From contig JAHFTM010000008.1 of assembly GCA_023269335.1 (NCBI GenBank), positions 1 through 17,405 on the forward strand: a DNA stretch of 17,405 bases, written 5' to 3'. This DNA is from Chlamydiia bacterium. GTDB taxonomy: Bacteria; Chlamydiota; Chlamydiia; Chlamydiales; FEN-1388. Below, piece by piece: positions 1 to 7,555 of the stretch. The notes under the pieces are model-generated. The model made no database searches. It was given only the letters and a program-made list of their open reading frames with translations, and was not told where the DNA came from. Numbering within the stretch: position 1 is the first letter of the stretch; each line of letters opens with the position of its first letter. Made by a program: the position numbers and the translations under genes.

Positions 1-74
1 CTCATCATGACTTCTCGCTTGCTCAACTTGAAGACTTCCTGCCGGATAACATTACTCAAAGGAAGATCTTTCAT
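1..74 (-). CDS. Possible start of an unknown protein, cut by the window edge
   Basis: An ATG at 74 opens a minus-strand frame that stays open to the window edge (24 codons), beginning MKDLPLSNVIRQEVFKLS. A purine stretch (AAAGAG) lies just upstream of the ATG, at short spacing. The start overlaps the end of the 40-codon frame at 52-174, so it could be the next gene of a minus-strand chain behind the lipase-like gene. Alternatively the two frames are one protein split by a frameshift near 72-80. The predicted peptide has a natural mix of charged and hydrophobic residues, but it is too short to assign. An antisense plus-strand frame (3-149) is open over the same bases. Real but unproven; no function is suggested. 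Confidence 0.3.
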   Translation of the reverse strand, partial: MKDLPLSNVIRQEVFKLSKREVMM

Positions 75-174
75 TGGCTCTTTGTGTTTTCCACATGTGC
101 TTATATTCCATCACAGACTCATAAGCTTCAGCTGAATTGGGAATGCTAGTTGTGAATGTTACTTGTAAAGACAT
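52..174 (-). CDS. Small 40-aa open frame behind the lipase-like gene
   Basis: ATG at 174, TAA at 52-54, 40 codons beginning MSLQVTFTTSIPNSAEAY. A strong Shine-Dalgarno match, AGAGGTG, lies 6 bases before the ATG, inside the last codons of the 566-aa gene, whose stop is at 159-161. The 16-base overlap and this ribosome site argue for coupled translation from the same transcript. The product has no signal peptide or membrane segment and I do not recognise it. It runs into another frame starting at 74, so it may be the amino end of a larger protein interrupted by a frameshift (natural or sequencing). Confidence 0.38.
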   Translation of the reverse strand: MSLQVTFTTSIPNSAEAYESVMEYKHMWKTQRANERSSFE

Positions 175-1859
175 TTTGACACCTCTGTTGTAATTAACTC
201 GATATCAGCTCTCGATTGTTTAAAAGGATTTGAAAAAGCATCGACAAAGGCGTCTTGCACACGAAACATGTGCCAATTACTCAACCTTTGACGCAGTACT
301 TCCCATGCTTCATCGCTATGCAAAAGATATTTTTTAAACTGTGCTCCTTCTGAAGTAATAGCGTCTGAAAGCTCCTGTAATATATTGGTGCGCCCGATCA
401 CCGGACGTAGATGTTCTGATGCGCTGCTGATTATCTTCCATATTGCCTTCAAAAACCACCCTGGGCAGCTCTCTTCTTCAGTTGCGTTATTTTGATTTTT
501 GTCGTGCAAACGCAAAAACACCCTTACCTGAGCCTTATCCGAAGGGCAAGCCAATCCGAGCCGCGCTTTTCCAAGCTTTGAAATAAGATCATTTTGTTCA
601 ATAATATGTTCAATAACAACCGTCGTGCCACTCATTTTTAATTTCGCTGCATATTCACGCGCTGTCTTCTCTTTAATGCCTGGACTGCATACAGTAACGA
701 TGCGGCTAAATTTAGAAACGAAAAGAAGAGCACCGATCTGAGCATGATTAGCACCCTGACTAAAGCCAATCGCCTCTACCCGCTCTTTAGGAGAACGAAC
801 AAATCCTTTTTTAGAATCACACAAAAAGCTCTTCGTTTCATCAAAAGTGATAAAAGGTCCCTTGGATCCTATTTCTGAACGAAAATTTTCCATCCTGGAT
901 GCCGAATCGAATGGACGTGTGCCGCTATACAAAATGCAACTAGCAACTTTAGTTATGTCCATGCTTTTAAGTAGATACTTTAGCTCGCCACCACCGGCAA
1001 TCTTATGAAAATTTTCATAGTAGCCCTCAAGATGCGGAATCAGCACTCCTTGTGGCGGAGACCTTCCTGAAATCTCTTTTGCCAGATACAGGGACCATAA
1101 TTGACTTTTTTGAGGAAGAATACGCATTGCTTCATAGCTACACACTCGCTTACGCATCTTTTCAAAGTGATTTTCTCCGCACACAACTGCTTGAAAAGAA
1201 AGCTCTAGAGGTAACCTATAAAGAAAAATATGCTCCACTCGAGAAAAGGGACTTAAAAGCCAGCAAAGGATATCTCGAGTAGTCTTAGATAACTCTTTAC
1301 AGGTATGTATATCTTGAAAAATAGTGCGTATGAACTTGGTTTCTCGTTCCGATAAAAAGCGCACTCTTGTTTGGCAAACATCTTTAATTTCAGAGAAAAT
1401 TTCTTCTAAATCTTCAACTGTTACTTCTGCTGAAGCTACAAAGATCTTTTCTACATCTTCCTTACAAAAGTAGTCTTGTTTTTCTTTTTTAGACTGAAAT
1501 TGAATGCTTAAATTTTTATCAATTTTGCAAATGCGCTTCTCACCAAATACCCGATGAAAATAGCCTGCTGTGTGCTGACCTGTTTCTAAACTTACTACCT
1601 CTTTTACTGAGCTGTCAACGCTACCAAAAAAATAAGACAATGGTGATTTGTTGTACGCCCATCTCGCTGCATTTGAAAAATTTCGCCCAAGCCAAGAGCT
1701 CCAGCCATTATCTTCTTGAAGTACCCGAACTGCGCTCTGCATGCCATTACTCTCCTCAACAATAGCTACTCGATTTGTCAGAGGAGAGCTTTTCAATTGC
1801 TCAGCAATATGAGTCAGTTGACAAGTAATAATAGAAATAGTTGCAAGAGGGAAAGTCAT
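159..1859 (-). CDS. Large unknown protein with a lipase-like GxSxG nucleophile elbow
   Basis: 566 aa. The ATG at 1859 is preceded by GGAG at 8-base spacing. The amino half is rich in charged helices (about 120-260) with no recognised domain. The carboxy half looks like an alpha/beta hydrolase of the class-3 lipase kind: a strand ending in SGTRP (about 312-316), resembling the RGT of lipases; GFSQG at 365-369 (nucleophile Ser367) followed by a small-residue helix; a strand running into a CSPG turn (391-394); and an acid candidate Asp424 in EQND. His452 or His484 could complete a triad, but I cannot choose between them. No clear signal peptide or membrane segment, although the first 15 residues are mildly hydrophobic. 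Such proteins in intracellular bacteria can be secreted effectors acting on host lipids; that is inference only. Transcribed divergently from the permease. Confidence 0.82.
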   Translation of the reverse strand: MTFPLATISIITCQLTHIAEQLKSSPLTNRVAIVEESNGMQSAVRVLQEDNGWSSWLGRNFSNAARWAYNKSPLSYFFGSVDSSVKEVVSLETGQHTAGYFHRVFGEKRICKIDKNLSIQFQSKKEKQDYFCKEDVEKIFVASAEVTVEDLEEIFSEIKDVCQTRVRFLSERETKFIRTIFQDIHTCKELSKTTRDILCWLLSPFSRVEHIFLYRLPLELSFQAVVCGENHFEKMRKRVCSYEAMRILPQKSQLWSLYLAKEISGRSPPQGVLIPHLEGYYENFHKIAGGGELKYLLKSMDITKVASCILYSGTRPFDSASRMENFRSEIGSKGPFITFDETKSFLCDSKKGFVRSPKERVEAIGFSQGANHAQIGALLFVSKFSRIVTVCSPGIKEKTAREYAAKLKMSGTTVVIEHIIEQNDLISKLGKARLGLACPSDKAQVRVFLRLHDKNQNNATEEESCPGWFLKAIWKIISSASEHLRPVIGRTNILQELSDAITSEGAQFKKYLLHSDEAWEVLRQRLSNWHMFRVQDAFVDAFSNPFKQSRADIELITTEVSKCLYK

Positions 1860-1895
1860 ACATAGAGCTCCAATTATTAAACAAGTAATTAGAAT

Positions 1896-1901
1896 ATTAT
1901 A
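1896..1901 (-). promoter_or_regulatory. Candidate -10 box for the lipase-like gene
   Basis: Read on the minus strand, this is a perfect TATAAT, 37 bases before the ATG at 1859, in a very AT-rich divergent spacer (1860-2031). No convincing -35 hexamer sits 16-18 bases upstream, so the assignment rests on the -10 alone and AT-rich sequence makes chance matches common. Confidence 0.25.
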
Positions 1902-2031
1902 TTTTTTAATAAATGAGGCATAGAATATTCAAGCCCTATTAAAATAGCAAAATAAATCTGGCAAACAACTTTCTCTACTCAGTAAAATGTTCTTCTTTTC
2001 AATTTTGTTTTTGGAGCATCCAACTGTATCT

Positions 2032-3285
2032 ATGTTGAAATCAAAATACTCTCCTCAACTTCTCAATGCCATTTTTCTTGTAGCCGGCACTTGCATTGGC
2101 GGGGGTATGTTGGCACTTCCTGTAGCTACAAGCCAAATCGGCTTTTTTCCTTCGCTTGTAGTGATGACCGCAGCGTGGATTGCCATGACGTGCACAGCAC
2201 TTTACCTTGTAGAAGTTGGCTTTTGGATGAAAAAAGATGATGCTCATCTGATTTCTATGACTTCTCAAATCTTAGGTAAGAGCGGCAAAATAGTGAGTTG
2301 GTTTTTATACCTTTTTATTTGTTACGCCTCACTTGTGGCCTATACTGCAGGCGCTGGCCATCTCATCAGTAAAGTCTCTCTGCTCCTGTTGCCATTTGAG
2401 CTTACTAAAGATACAGGCTGCCTCATTTTCATGGCACTCTTCGGCCCAGCTATTTTCTTAAGTCACAAACTATTGGGTAAAGTCAATAGCTTGCTTTTTC
2501 TGGCAATGATTGCAGCCTACATTCTTATCATCGGCTTTAGCATTCCTGAGGTCAAGCTTGAGTATTTGTACCGAAAGGAGTGGAGCATTACCTGGCTTGC
2601 CCTGCCGCTTTTACTCACCTCGTTCAGCTTCCAAACGATGGTACCAAGCCTGCACCCCTATCTTGACCATCATGCACCCTCTTTAAAAATGGCCATCATC
2701 TGCGGCACATCGCTTGCCTTCTTAGTCTATTTGATCTGGCAGCTGATTGTTCTTGGCACGATCCCCTTACAAGGTCCTGATGGCCTGGCCGTGGCTTTGC
2801 AAAAGGGAGAAGCTGCCACCCACTACCTTGGCGCCCATGTGAAAAATTACTGGATTGATATGGCAGCTCAATTTTTTGCTTTCTTCGCACTTGTCACTTC
2901 CTTTTTTGGTATCTCGCTTGGTCTGTATGACTTTTTGAGTGATGGCTTGCGTATCAAAAAGAAAGGCATGGGCAGTATCACACTTTCAGCGCTGATTATC
3001 GCCCCAACGCTTTTTTTTGCTGTCACCTACGAGCGCATCTTCATTTTGGCTTTAGATGCCTCAGGCGGTTTTGGAGATGCCATTTTAAATGGTATCATGC
3101 CCATCTTAATGGTGTGGATTGGAAGGTATTACTTAAAGAAAACGAACAGCAGCCTGCGCGTTTTTGGGGGCAAACCGCTGCTCGTGACACTACTTATCTT
3201 CAATCTTGGCGCATTAGTACTTGAAGTTTGTATGCGCCTAGGCCACGCTGCATCCATCACAGACCTTACATCCCTTAGCCAATGA
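2032..3285 (+). CDS. tyrP: Tyrosine/tryptophan permease, TyrP type (HAAAP family)
   Basis: 417 aa from the ATG at 2032, matching the family's usual 400-415. An in-frame ATG at 1987 would add 15 residues before the first membrane helix; neither start has a close ribosome site, and 2032 is preferred by family length. The protein is an inner-membrane proton-coupled importer of aromatic amino acids. Helix 1 carries the signature GTCIGGGMLALP (19-30), followed by SQIGFF, as in chlamydial and enterobacterial TyrP/Mtr. About eleven hydrophobic segments follow. The segment SFSFQTMVPSLHPYLDHH and the downstream FFALVTSFFGISLGLYDFLSDGL are characteristic of the chlamydial branch. The gene stands alone on the plus strand and its last 11 bases overlap the end of the opposite gene. 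It would supply tyrosine or tryptophan not made from chorismate. Confidence 0.9.
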   Translation: MLKSKYSPQLLNAIFLVAGTCIGGGMLALPVATSQIGFFPSLVVMTAAWIAMTCTALYLVEVGFWMKKDDAHLISMTSQILGKSGKIVSWFLYLFICYASLVAYTAGAGHLISKVSLLLLPFELTKDTGCLIFMALFGPAIFLSHKLLGKVNSLLFLAMIAAYILIIGFSIPEVKLEYLYRKEWSITWLALPLLLTSFSFQTMVPSLHPYLDHHAPSLKMAIICGTSLAFLVYLIWQLIVLGTIPLQGPDGLAVALQKGEAATHYLGAHVKNYWIDMAAQFFAFFALVTSFFGISLGLYDFLSDGLRIKKKGMGSITLSALIIAPTLFFAVTYERIFILALDASGGFGDAILNGIMPILMVWIGRYYLKKTNSSLRVFGGKPLLVTLLIFNLGALVLEVCMRLGHAASITDLTSLSQ

Positions 3286-4342
3286 TCATTCTAAAGAGCG
3301 AGATCACCCCATAGACAACCGCAACACGTGCTGCATCACGTACGCCTTCTTTCAATGGATCTTTGATAAAATCTTTTACAATGTGATTTCTTGCCCGTTC
3401 GGGAACAAGATTCCATAGACCGCGAAGCACTCCAAAACAACAAGATCTCTGAACTCGAGCACAACAAGAAAGCGCTTGTGCACCTACTGCTGTCTCGCTT
3501 CTTACGAGAGCTGCTGCCCGACTCGTGCCATCCGCTCTTATTCCAATGTCAGTCATACTGCGATGTTGTCTTTGTCTTGGTGGCCGTCTTAGCGGGTGAG
3601 GTGATTGCACCGATTCGGGTGCAGAATAAACAACAGGTATACTACTTCCATTTCGAGTGTGGGTTATAAGAGCGCCATGAAAATCTGTTGATATAGGTGT
3701 GAGCTGCCCCACAGGGGAAAGTGGCTGATTCCTATCAATCGGAGTGCATCCACGATTATTTATCTGTTCCACATCTTTTCCATCCTTCTCTATCTCCAAC
3801 GTAAGGTGAGGAACGAATGGACGATCATCATCTGCTGCTTGGGTTGGTGACAACATTCCTGTCACTTTTTCAGTCACTTCCTCATTGGGCAAATGAAGAT
3901 ACGATGGAAGGGCCTGTTTTGTGCGCTTCCAGACAGCTCGGATTACCGAAGTGACCCTATCTGCAAGACACACCACGAGACCATCACAGGTAATTAGTCC
4001 ACGCATAGCTAGATTACGTCGCACATTACCCTCTTCCACACGTAGCACACCTGCGACCATATAATGGGCATCATCTGCATGGAATTTGGTCTTGAGATAG
4101 GCTTCCAATGTTCTTTTACGAGCTTCCATATTCACTATACCAGAACACGCCATCGCTCCAAGTTCCGCTTGTATCAGATTATGTGCCTGTGTTCGTTGAA
4201 TTTGCGTTAAATATTTGCTGTTACTAGCAGGAGCTTCGCCGATTGCTTTACATATACGCTGATAACGCATCTCATCTTCATTGACATCACCTACCTTGCT
4301 ATCAACCCTACCTCTTGGAGCACTTACTGCTACTGCGCTCAT
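3275..4342 (-). CDS. Unknown 355-aa protein with a hydrophobic C-terminus
   Basis: The ATG at 4342 has AAGGA 8 bases upstream and a TATAAT box further up, so expression is credible. I do not recognise the family. The amino third is helical and charged. A segment around residues 110-135 (RNLAMRGLITCDGLVVC) is moderately hydrophobic. A central part (about 180-275) is rich in Pro, Arg, Ser and Thr and probably disordered. A Cys-rich stretch (about 294-306) follows, and the last 17 residues are hydrophobic (RVAVVYGVISLFRMIIG), possibly a tail anchor. The codon mix looks richer in Arg and GC than its neighbours, a hint of different origin. The mosaic of disorder plus hydrophobic ends would suit a secreted or inclusion-membrane protein, but nothing proves it. 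It overlaps the tyrP tail by 11 bases, convergent. Confidence 0.68.
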   Translation of the reverse strand: MSAVAVSAPRGRVDSKVGDVNEDEMRYQRICKAIGEAPASNSKYLTQIQRTQAHNLIQAELGAMACSGIVNMEARKRTLEAYLKTKFHADDAHYMVAGVLRVEEGNVRRNLAMRGLITCDGLVVCLADRVTSVIRAVWKRTKQALPSYLHLPNEEVTEKVTGMLSPTQAADDDRPFVPHLTLEIEKDGKDVEQINNRGCTPIDRNQPLSPVGQLTPISTDFHGALITHTRNGSSIPVVYSAPESVQSPHPLRRPPRQRQHRSMTDIGIRADGTSRAAALVRSETAVGAQALSCCARVQRSCCFGVLRGLWNLVPERARNHIVKDFIKDPLKEGVRDAARVAVVYGVISLFRMIIG

Positions 4343-4365
4343 AGACTATATCCTTATTTTATGAA

Positions 4366-4371
4366 ATTATA
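4366..4371 (-). promoter_or_regulatory. Candidate -10 box for the 355-aa gene
   Basis: Perfect TATAAT on the minus strand, 24 bases before the ATG at 4342, inside the AT-rich spacer 4343-4543. A weak TTATAA sits 17 bases upstream as a possible -35. The rest of this 201-base spacer holds no gene. Its left-over CCTCCT at 4517-4522 reads as AGGAGG on the minus strand but has no start codon behind it. Confidence 0.27.
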
Positions 4372-4543
4372 AATTTATCCACTTGATTTTATAATGAATT
4401 CTGAATTTTCTCAATAAAAACAACTAAAGCACCAACAAAATTATCAACATCTATTATTTAATTTAAACATACAACTTAAACCTTAGCCCAGTAGTATAAA
4501 GGGAAAATTTATATAACCTCCTGACAACAGCAGTTACGAGTCT

Positions 4544-4981
4544 TTACTTGTTCTGTTCGATGTAGTACTTGAGTGCATCCTGTTTTAGACGTACGTAGAC
4601 TGCTGCTAGGCCATTTGCCCGACCAGGAGTTAACGTTTGATGAATGTGTAACTCTTCGATGTAGGTAGGAGGACATTTAAGAATGGTTTCAGGTGCCTCT
4701 CCACTATAGACACGGATTAACAACATCCCAAGGCCTGCAGAAATGAGAGCATCGGCCTCCGATTCGAAAAAGACAAGGCCCTTTTCTTTATCTAGCCAAG
4801 ACTTAATGAACATCCTGCTTTGGCACCCCCTGACAAAGGTGTCATCTGTTTTCTGTTTTTCTTCTAAGTGGCTTTGCGTTTTTCCAAGCTCAATGATCAT
4901 TTGATATTTCTTTTCTGCTGTAGTACAGCTCTTAAAAAGTTCGATGATCGCTTTTTGTTTTTCAAGACAGGAATCAAACAT
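4544..4981 (-). CDS. sufE: SufE-like sulfur acceptor for Fe-S cluster assembly
   Basis: 145 aa from the ATG at 4981; an upstream start at 5047 would add 22 residues lying wholly inside pncA and is less likely. SufE takes persulfide sulfur from the cysteine desulfurase SufS and passes it to the SufBCD scaffold in the cytoplasm. Family marks: EKKYQMIIELGK near residue 23-34 (usual RY..LI.LGK), the active-site loop VRGCQS with acceptor Cys53, EADALISAGLGMLLI (usual sDa.iv.Gl.a.L), and the end pattern LTPGRANGLAAV (usual LSPSRsqGL.am). Length matches E. coli SufE (138). ATG and the pncA stop overlap by 8 bases (4974-4981), implying coupled translation. No sufB, C, D or S lies in the window. Confidence 0.9.
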   Translation of the reverse strand: MFDSCLEKQKAIIELFKSCTTAEKKYQMIIELGKTQSHLEEKQKTDDTFVRGCQSRMFIKSWLDKEKGLVFFESEADALISAGLGMLLIRVYSGEAPETILKCPPTYIEELHIHQTLTPGRANGLAAVYVRLKQDALKYYIEQNK

Positions 4982-5636
4982 GCTCTCTACTCGTAAAATG
5001 ATAGGTGAGTGATTTTTCAACTTGCTCACTTGTAACAAGCTCGGCACCCTTTGCCTGCATTTTTTTCAATGCCGCTTGAATATCACCTGACTGTAGGTCA
5101 ATGCCTCTACAGGCATCTACAACGACAAAAGGGATAAAACCAAGTTCGACTGCATCAATCACCGAATAAAACACGCAATAATCCGTAGCGATGCCAGCAA
5201 AATAAAGCTCCTCGACGCCTTGAAGGCGAAGGAAGTCTTCAAGACCTGTTGTACGCAATTTAAAATTATCAAAAAAGGTACTGTAGCTATCGATCTGGTA
5301 ATTCACACCTTTATACACCACCTCATCAAAGTGTTCCACATCAAGCCCAGGAGCAAACTCAGAACCTTTAGTCCCTTGCACACAGTGATCTGGCCACAGT
5401 ATCTGCTCTACCCCTTCGATCGTGATGCGCTCGCCGGCTGTTTTAGACCATCTGGAGGCAAAGCTGTAATGCTTGGGAGGGTGAAAATCACGCGTTGCCA
5501 CAATATGATCAAAAGGCAGGCTGATTAAATGATTGATAATGGAAACAATTTCATCACTTCTAGGAACGGCTAAGGCACCACCAGGCAAAAAATCAACTTG
5601 TACATCCACAATGATGAGAGCGCGCTTTTTCTCCAT
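4974..5636 (-). CDS. pncA: Nicotinamidase (pyrazinamidase)
   Basis: 220 aa. Hydrolyses nicotinamide to nicotinate and ammonia, the first step of Preiss-Handler NAD salvage, in the cytoplasm. All parts of the isochorismatase-fold active site are visible: Asp11 in LIIVDVQVDFLPGG, Lys109 in VVYKGVN and nucleophile Cys154 in GIATDYCVF, plus the metal-binding TRDFHPPKH (Asp50, His52, His56) and WPDHCVQGT (His84). Length matches bacterial PncA (about 210). The start ATG shares one base with the TAA of pncB (TAATG, 5634-5638), and its end overlaps sufE by 8 bases, so all three are probably translated from one message. The next enzyme of the pathway, PncB, is directly upstream. Confidence 0.93.
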   Translation of the reverse strand: MEKKRALIIVDVQVDFLPGGALAVPRSDEIVSIINHLISLPFDHIVATRDFHPPKHYSFASRWSKTAGERITIEGVEQILWPDHCVQGTKGSEFAPGLDVEHFDEVVYKGVNYQIDSYSTFFDNFKLRTTGLEDFLRLQGVEELYFAGIATDYCVFYSVIDAVELGFIPFVVVDACRGIDLQSGDIQAALKKMQAKGAELVTSEQVEKSLTYHFTSREHV

Positions 5637-7153
5637 TACTTCACACTTGCCTTGCGAATTTTTTTAATCAGTTGTGTCTTTATTTCATACAGTGATTGCT
5701 CCATGCCTACCGAGTACGTATGCGGATTCAGAAATCGCTTTACCCCTACCGGAAAGCTGGCAAGTTCACTTTGTGTTTTTTTTCGTATCTCTTCAAGAGG
5801 TGGACTGTCATACACTTTTTTGCCTTCTGAAAAAACCGTAACTAAAAGGTCTCGATGTTCCAACGTATCATCAAGCTTCATCACTTTTGTCGGATCAAAC
5901 GGATCAACTGCCACGCATTCGTTTTTAATACCTGTCTCAAGATCATAAATGACATCGGCAAGGTTTACTCCTGCAGAAAAATATCTTCGAATTTGGTGCA
6001 GCCCAGGATTTGACACTTTGGCAAGCTGCTCAGAAAGTTTTAGTGTATATCTCCATTTGCCCTCTGCATCTTGTAGGGCAGACAGTTTGTAAACTCCATC
6101 AAGTGCACCTTGCTCTTTTCCAGTCACAAGGTTTGTGCCGACGCCCCACATAGAGATTTTTGCCCCTTGCCGCTTCAGCTCTGAAATCACCGTCTCGTCA
6201 AGTTCATTACTGGCAATGATTTTCACATCTTCAAAGCCTGCATCATCTAATAGCTTTCTACTTTCAATGCTCAGCTGAGCCAAGTCGCCTGAGTCAAGCC
6301 TGACTGCCATCAGTTTTTTGCCGCTCTTTTGCATCTGCTTGCCTACACGGATCGCCGTTTTTATTCCCGCGATAGTATCGTATGTATCTACAAGAAAAAC
6401 ACAAGAATCAGGCATGATTTTTGCATACGCCTCAAATGCTTCTTCTTCCCCATCAAAGGCCATTACCCAACTATGGGTAATTGTGCCCTGAAGAGGGATG
6501 TTAAAGATTTTTCCAGCAAGTACATTTGAAGTGGAAGAGCAGCCGCCGATATATGCGGATCTACTTGCACTAAGCGCGCCATCTACGCCTTGTGCTCGGC
6601 GCAACCCAAACTCAGAAACCGGATCTCCTTGGGCTGCCAAACAAATGCGTGCTGCCTTAGTTGCAATGAGCGTTGGAAAATTAATCAAATTTAAAAGCGG
6701 GCTTTCGAGCAGCTGACACTGCATTAAAGGACCTTCGATACGCAGAAGCGGTTCATAAGGGAAAACGCATGTACCTTCAGGAACTGCGTCAAGTGAAACA
6801 GTGAGCTTCATTTGGGACAGCATCTTCAAAAACTTTATATCAAAATAGGGATTTCCAGCAGAACTTTTAAGAGTAGAAAGAAACTCAACATCTGAATCGT
6901 CAATATGAAAATTTTCGATGAAATTGATGACAGACTCAAGACCGCAGGCGATGGTAAAGCCACCCTTAAATGGTGGACGACGAAAGAAAAGATGAAAGAC
7001 TGCCTTTCTTGCATCCAGACCTGCCTTCCAATAAGCGTACGCCATGCTCAACTGATAAAAATCGGTCAGCAGTGAAAGATTACTCACAGGCACAGAACCG
7101 ACAACTTCTGTAAGAGGATCTAAATGCGGTTTTCTTTTTTCGTTAATGAACAA
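5636..7153 (-). CDS. pncB: Nicotinate phosphoribosyltransferase
   Basis: About 505 aa. Makes nicotinate mononucleotide from nicotinate, PRPP and ATP. Visible marks: LLTDFYQLSMAYAYWKAG (29-46), FRRPPFKGGFTIACGLE (57-73), EFGLRRAQG (181-189), the phosphorylated histidine in GTITHSWVMAFDGEE (His227), LVDTYDT (254-260), AVRLDSGDL, IIASNELDE and the phosphate loop GVGTNLVTG. This is the longer NAPRTase type seen in Gram-positives and eukaryotes. The start is uncertain: a TTG at 7153 is the first possible start after an in-frame TAG and overlaps the previous gene by 11 bases. GTG codons about 20 residues later would also keep the whole catalytic domain. Stop and pncA start share a base. Confidence 0.92.
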   Translation of the reverse strand: MFINEKRKPHLDPLTEVVGSVPVSNLSLLTDFYQLSMAYAYWKAGLDARKAVFHLFFRRPPFKGGFTIACGLESVINFIENFHIDDSDVEFLSTLKSSAGNPYFDIKFLKMLSQMKLTVSLDAVPEGTCVFPYEPLLRIEGPLMQCQLLESPLLNLINFPTLIATKAARICLAAQGDPVSEFGLRRAQGVDGALSASRSAYIGGCSSTSNVLAGKIFNIPLQGTITHSWVMAFDGEEEAFEAYAKIMPDSCVFLVDTYDTIAGIKTAIRVGKQMQKSGKKLMAVRLDSGDLAQLSIESRKLLDDAGFEDVKIIASNELDETVISELKRQGAKISMWGVGTNLVTGKEQGALDGVYKLSALQDAEGKWRYTLKLSEQLAKVSNPGLHQIRRYFSAGVNLADVIYDLETGIKNECVAVDPFDPTKVMKLDDTLEHRDLLVTVFSEGKKVYDSPPLEEIRKKTQSELASFPVGVKRFLNPHTYSVGMEQSLYEIKTQLIKKIRKASVK

Positions 7154-7499
7154 GTTTTTCTAATTCTTCTTTTTTGTGCATAAGGGCTTCAATTTCTTTT
7201 TGCGCCTCATGTGCTTTTACAGTAAATCGATCTTGTTGAACAAAGTACGTTCTCGCTGTTAAGAAATCGACGTATTGAAGGCGATTGCCCGTTTGTCCAG
7301 CGCTTAATGCCCTTGATTCATAGTTTTTTTTTCTCTCTTGCAACTCTTTTATCCGTTGGTTAATAAGAGAAATTTCTTGTCTTATCTCAGCTTCAGAAAA
7401 GGATGTTTGCACACTCGTGGCATCTGCACACGAAGCAGATGAAAAAACTGTGGTCATTATACAGGCAAGAAATAAAAAAAGAACACCTTTTCCATTCAT
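7143..7499 (-). CDS. Small exported protein with a coiled-coil C-terminus
   Basis: 118 aa. The ATG at 7499 is preceded by AAGGTGG at 5-base spacing, which decides the start over a GTG nine bases upstream. The amino end is a signal peptide: MNGKG, then a hydrophobic core VLFLFLACIMTTVF, then SSASCADA. The Cys at about 22 could be a loose lipobox, or the signal could be cut after the Ala that follows. The mature part is almost entirely helical with heptad-like spacing and two coils (about 33-57 and 85-118: EIRQEISLINQRIKELQERKK; AQKEIEALMHKKEELEKL). I do not recognise the family. It heads the NAD-salvage unit and its last 11 bases overlap the likely pncB start. A periplasmic or outer-membrane-attached location is inferred. 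Confidence 0.75.
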   Translation of the reverse strand: MNGKGVLFLFLACIMTTVFSSASCADATSVQTSFSEAEIRQEISLINQRIKELQERKKNYESRALSAGQTGNRLQYVDFLTARTYFVQQDRFTVKAHEAQKEIEALMHKKEELEKLVH

Positions 7500-7522
7500 A
7501 CGCGCCACCTTGTGGGGGTTAA

Positions 7523-7550
7523 ATAGTACACCTAATCAGAGGTATATCAA
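7523..7550 (-). promoter_or_regulatory. Candidate sigma70-type promoter of the pncB-pncA-sufE unit
   Basis: Minus strand: TTGATA (7545-7550, five of six matches), a 16-base spacer, TACTAT (7523-7528, four of six). Transcription would begin near 7516, leaving a leader of about 17 bases with the AAGGTGG ribosome site in it. It lies in the gap just after the aroC stop, so the NAD unit need not depend on aro read-through. No T-tract terminator is visible between the two units. Confidence 0.45.
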
Positions 7551-7555
7551 ACTAT

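Noticed and set aside
3..149. Plus-strand frame open from the left edge to a TAG, with protein-like composition
   Set aside because: It is codon-aligned antisense to the minus frame starting at 74, and the minus strand has ribosome sites and an adjoining co-directional gene. It cannot be fully excluded without sequence to the left.
1052..1282. 76-codon plus-strand frame inside the lipase-like gene
   Set aside because: It lies wholly antisense to a 566-codon frame with a good ribosome site and recognisable hydrolase motifs.
3391..3669. 92-codon plus-strand frame
   Set aside because: Antisense to the 355-aa gene, with no good ribosome site; the minus frame has AAGGA and a TATAAT box.
4517..4522. 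AGGAGG on the minus strand after sufE, suggesting a further gene start
   Set aside because: No ATG, GTG or TTG at proper distance with a lasting open frame.
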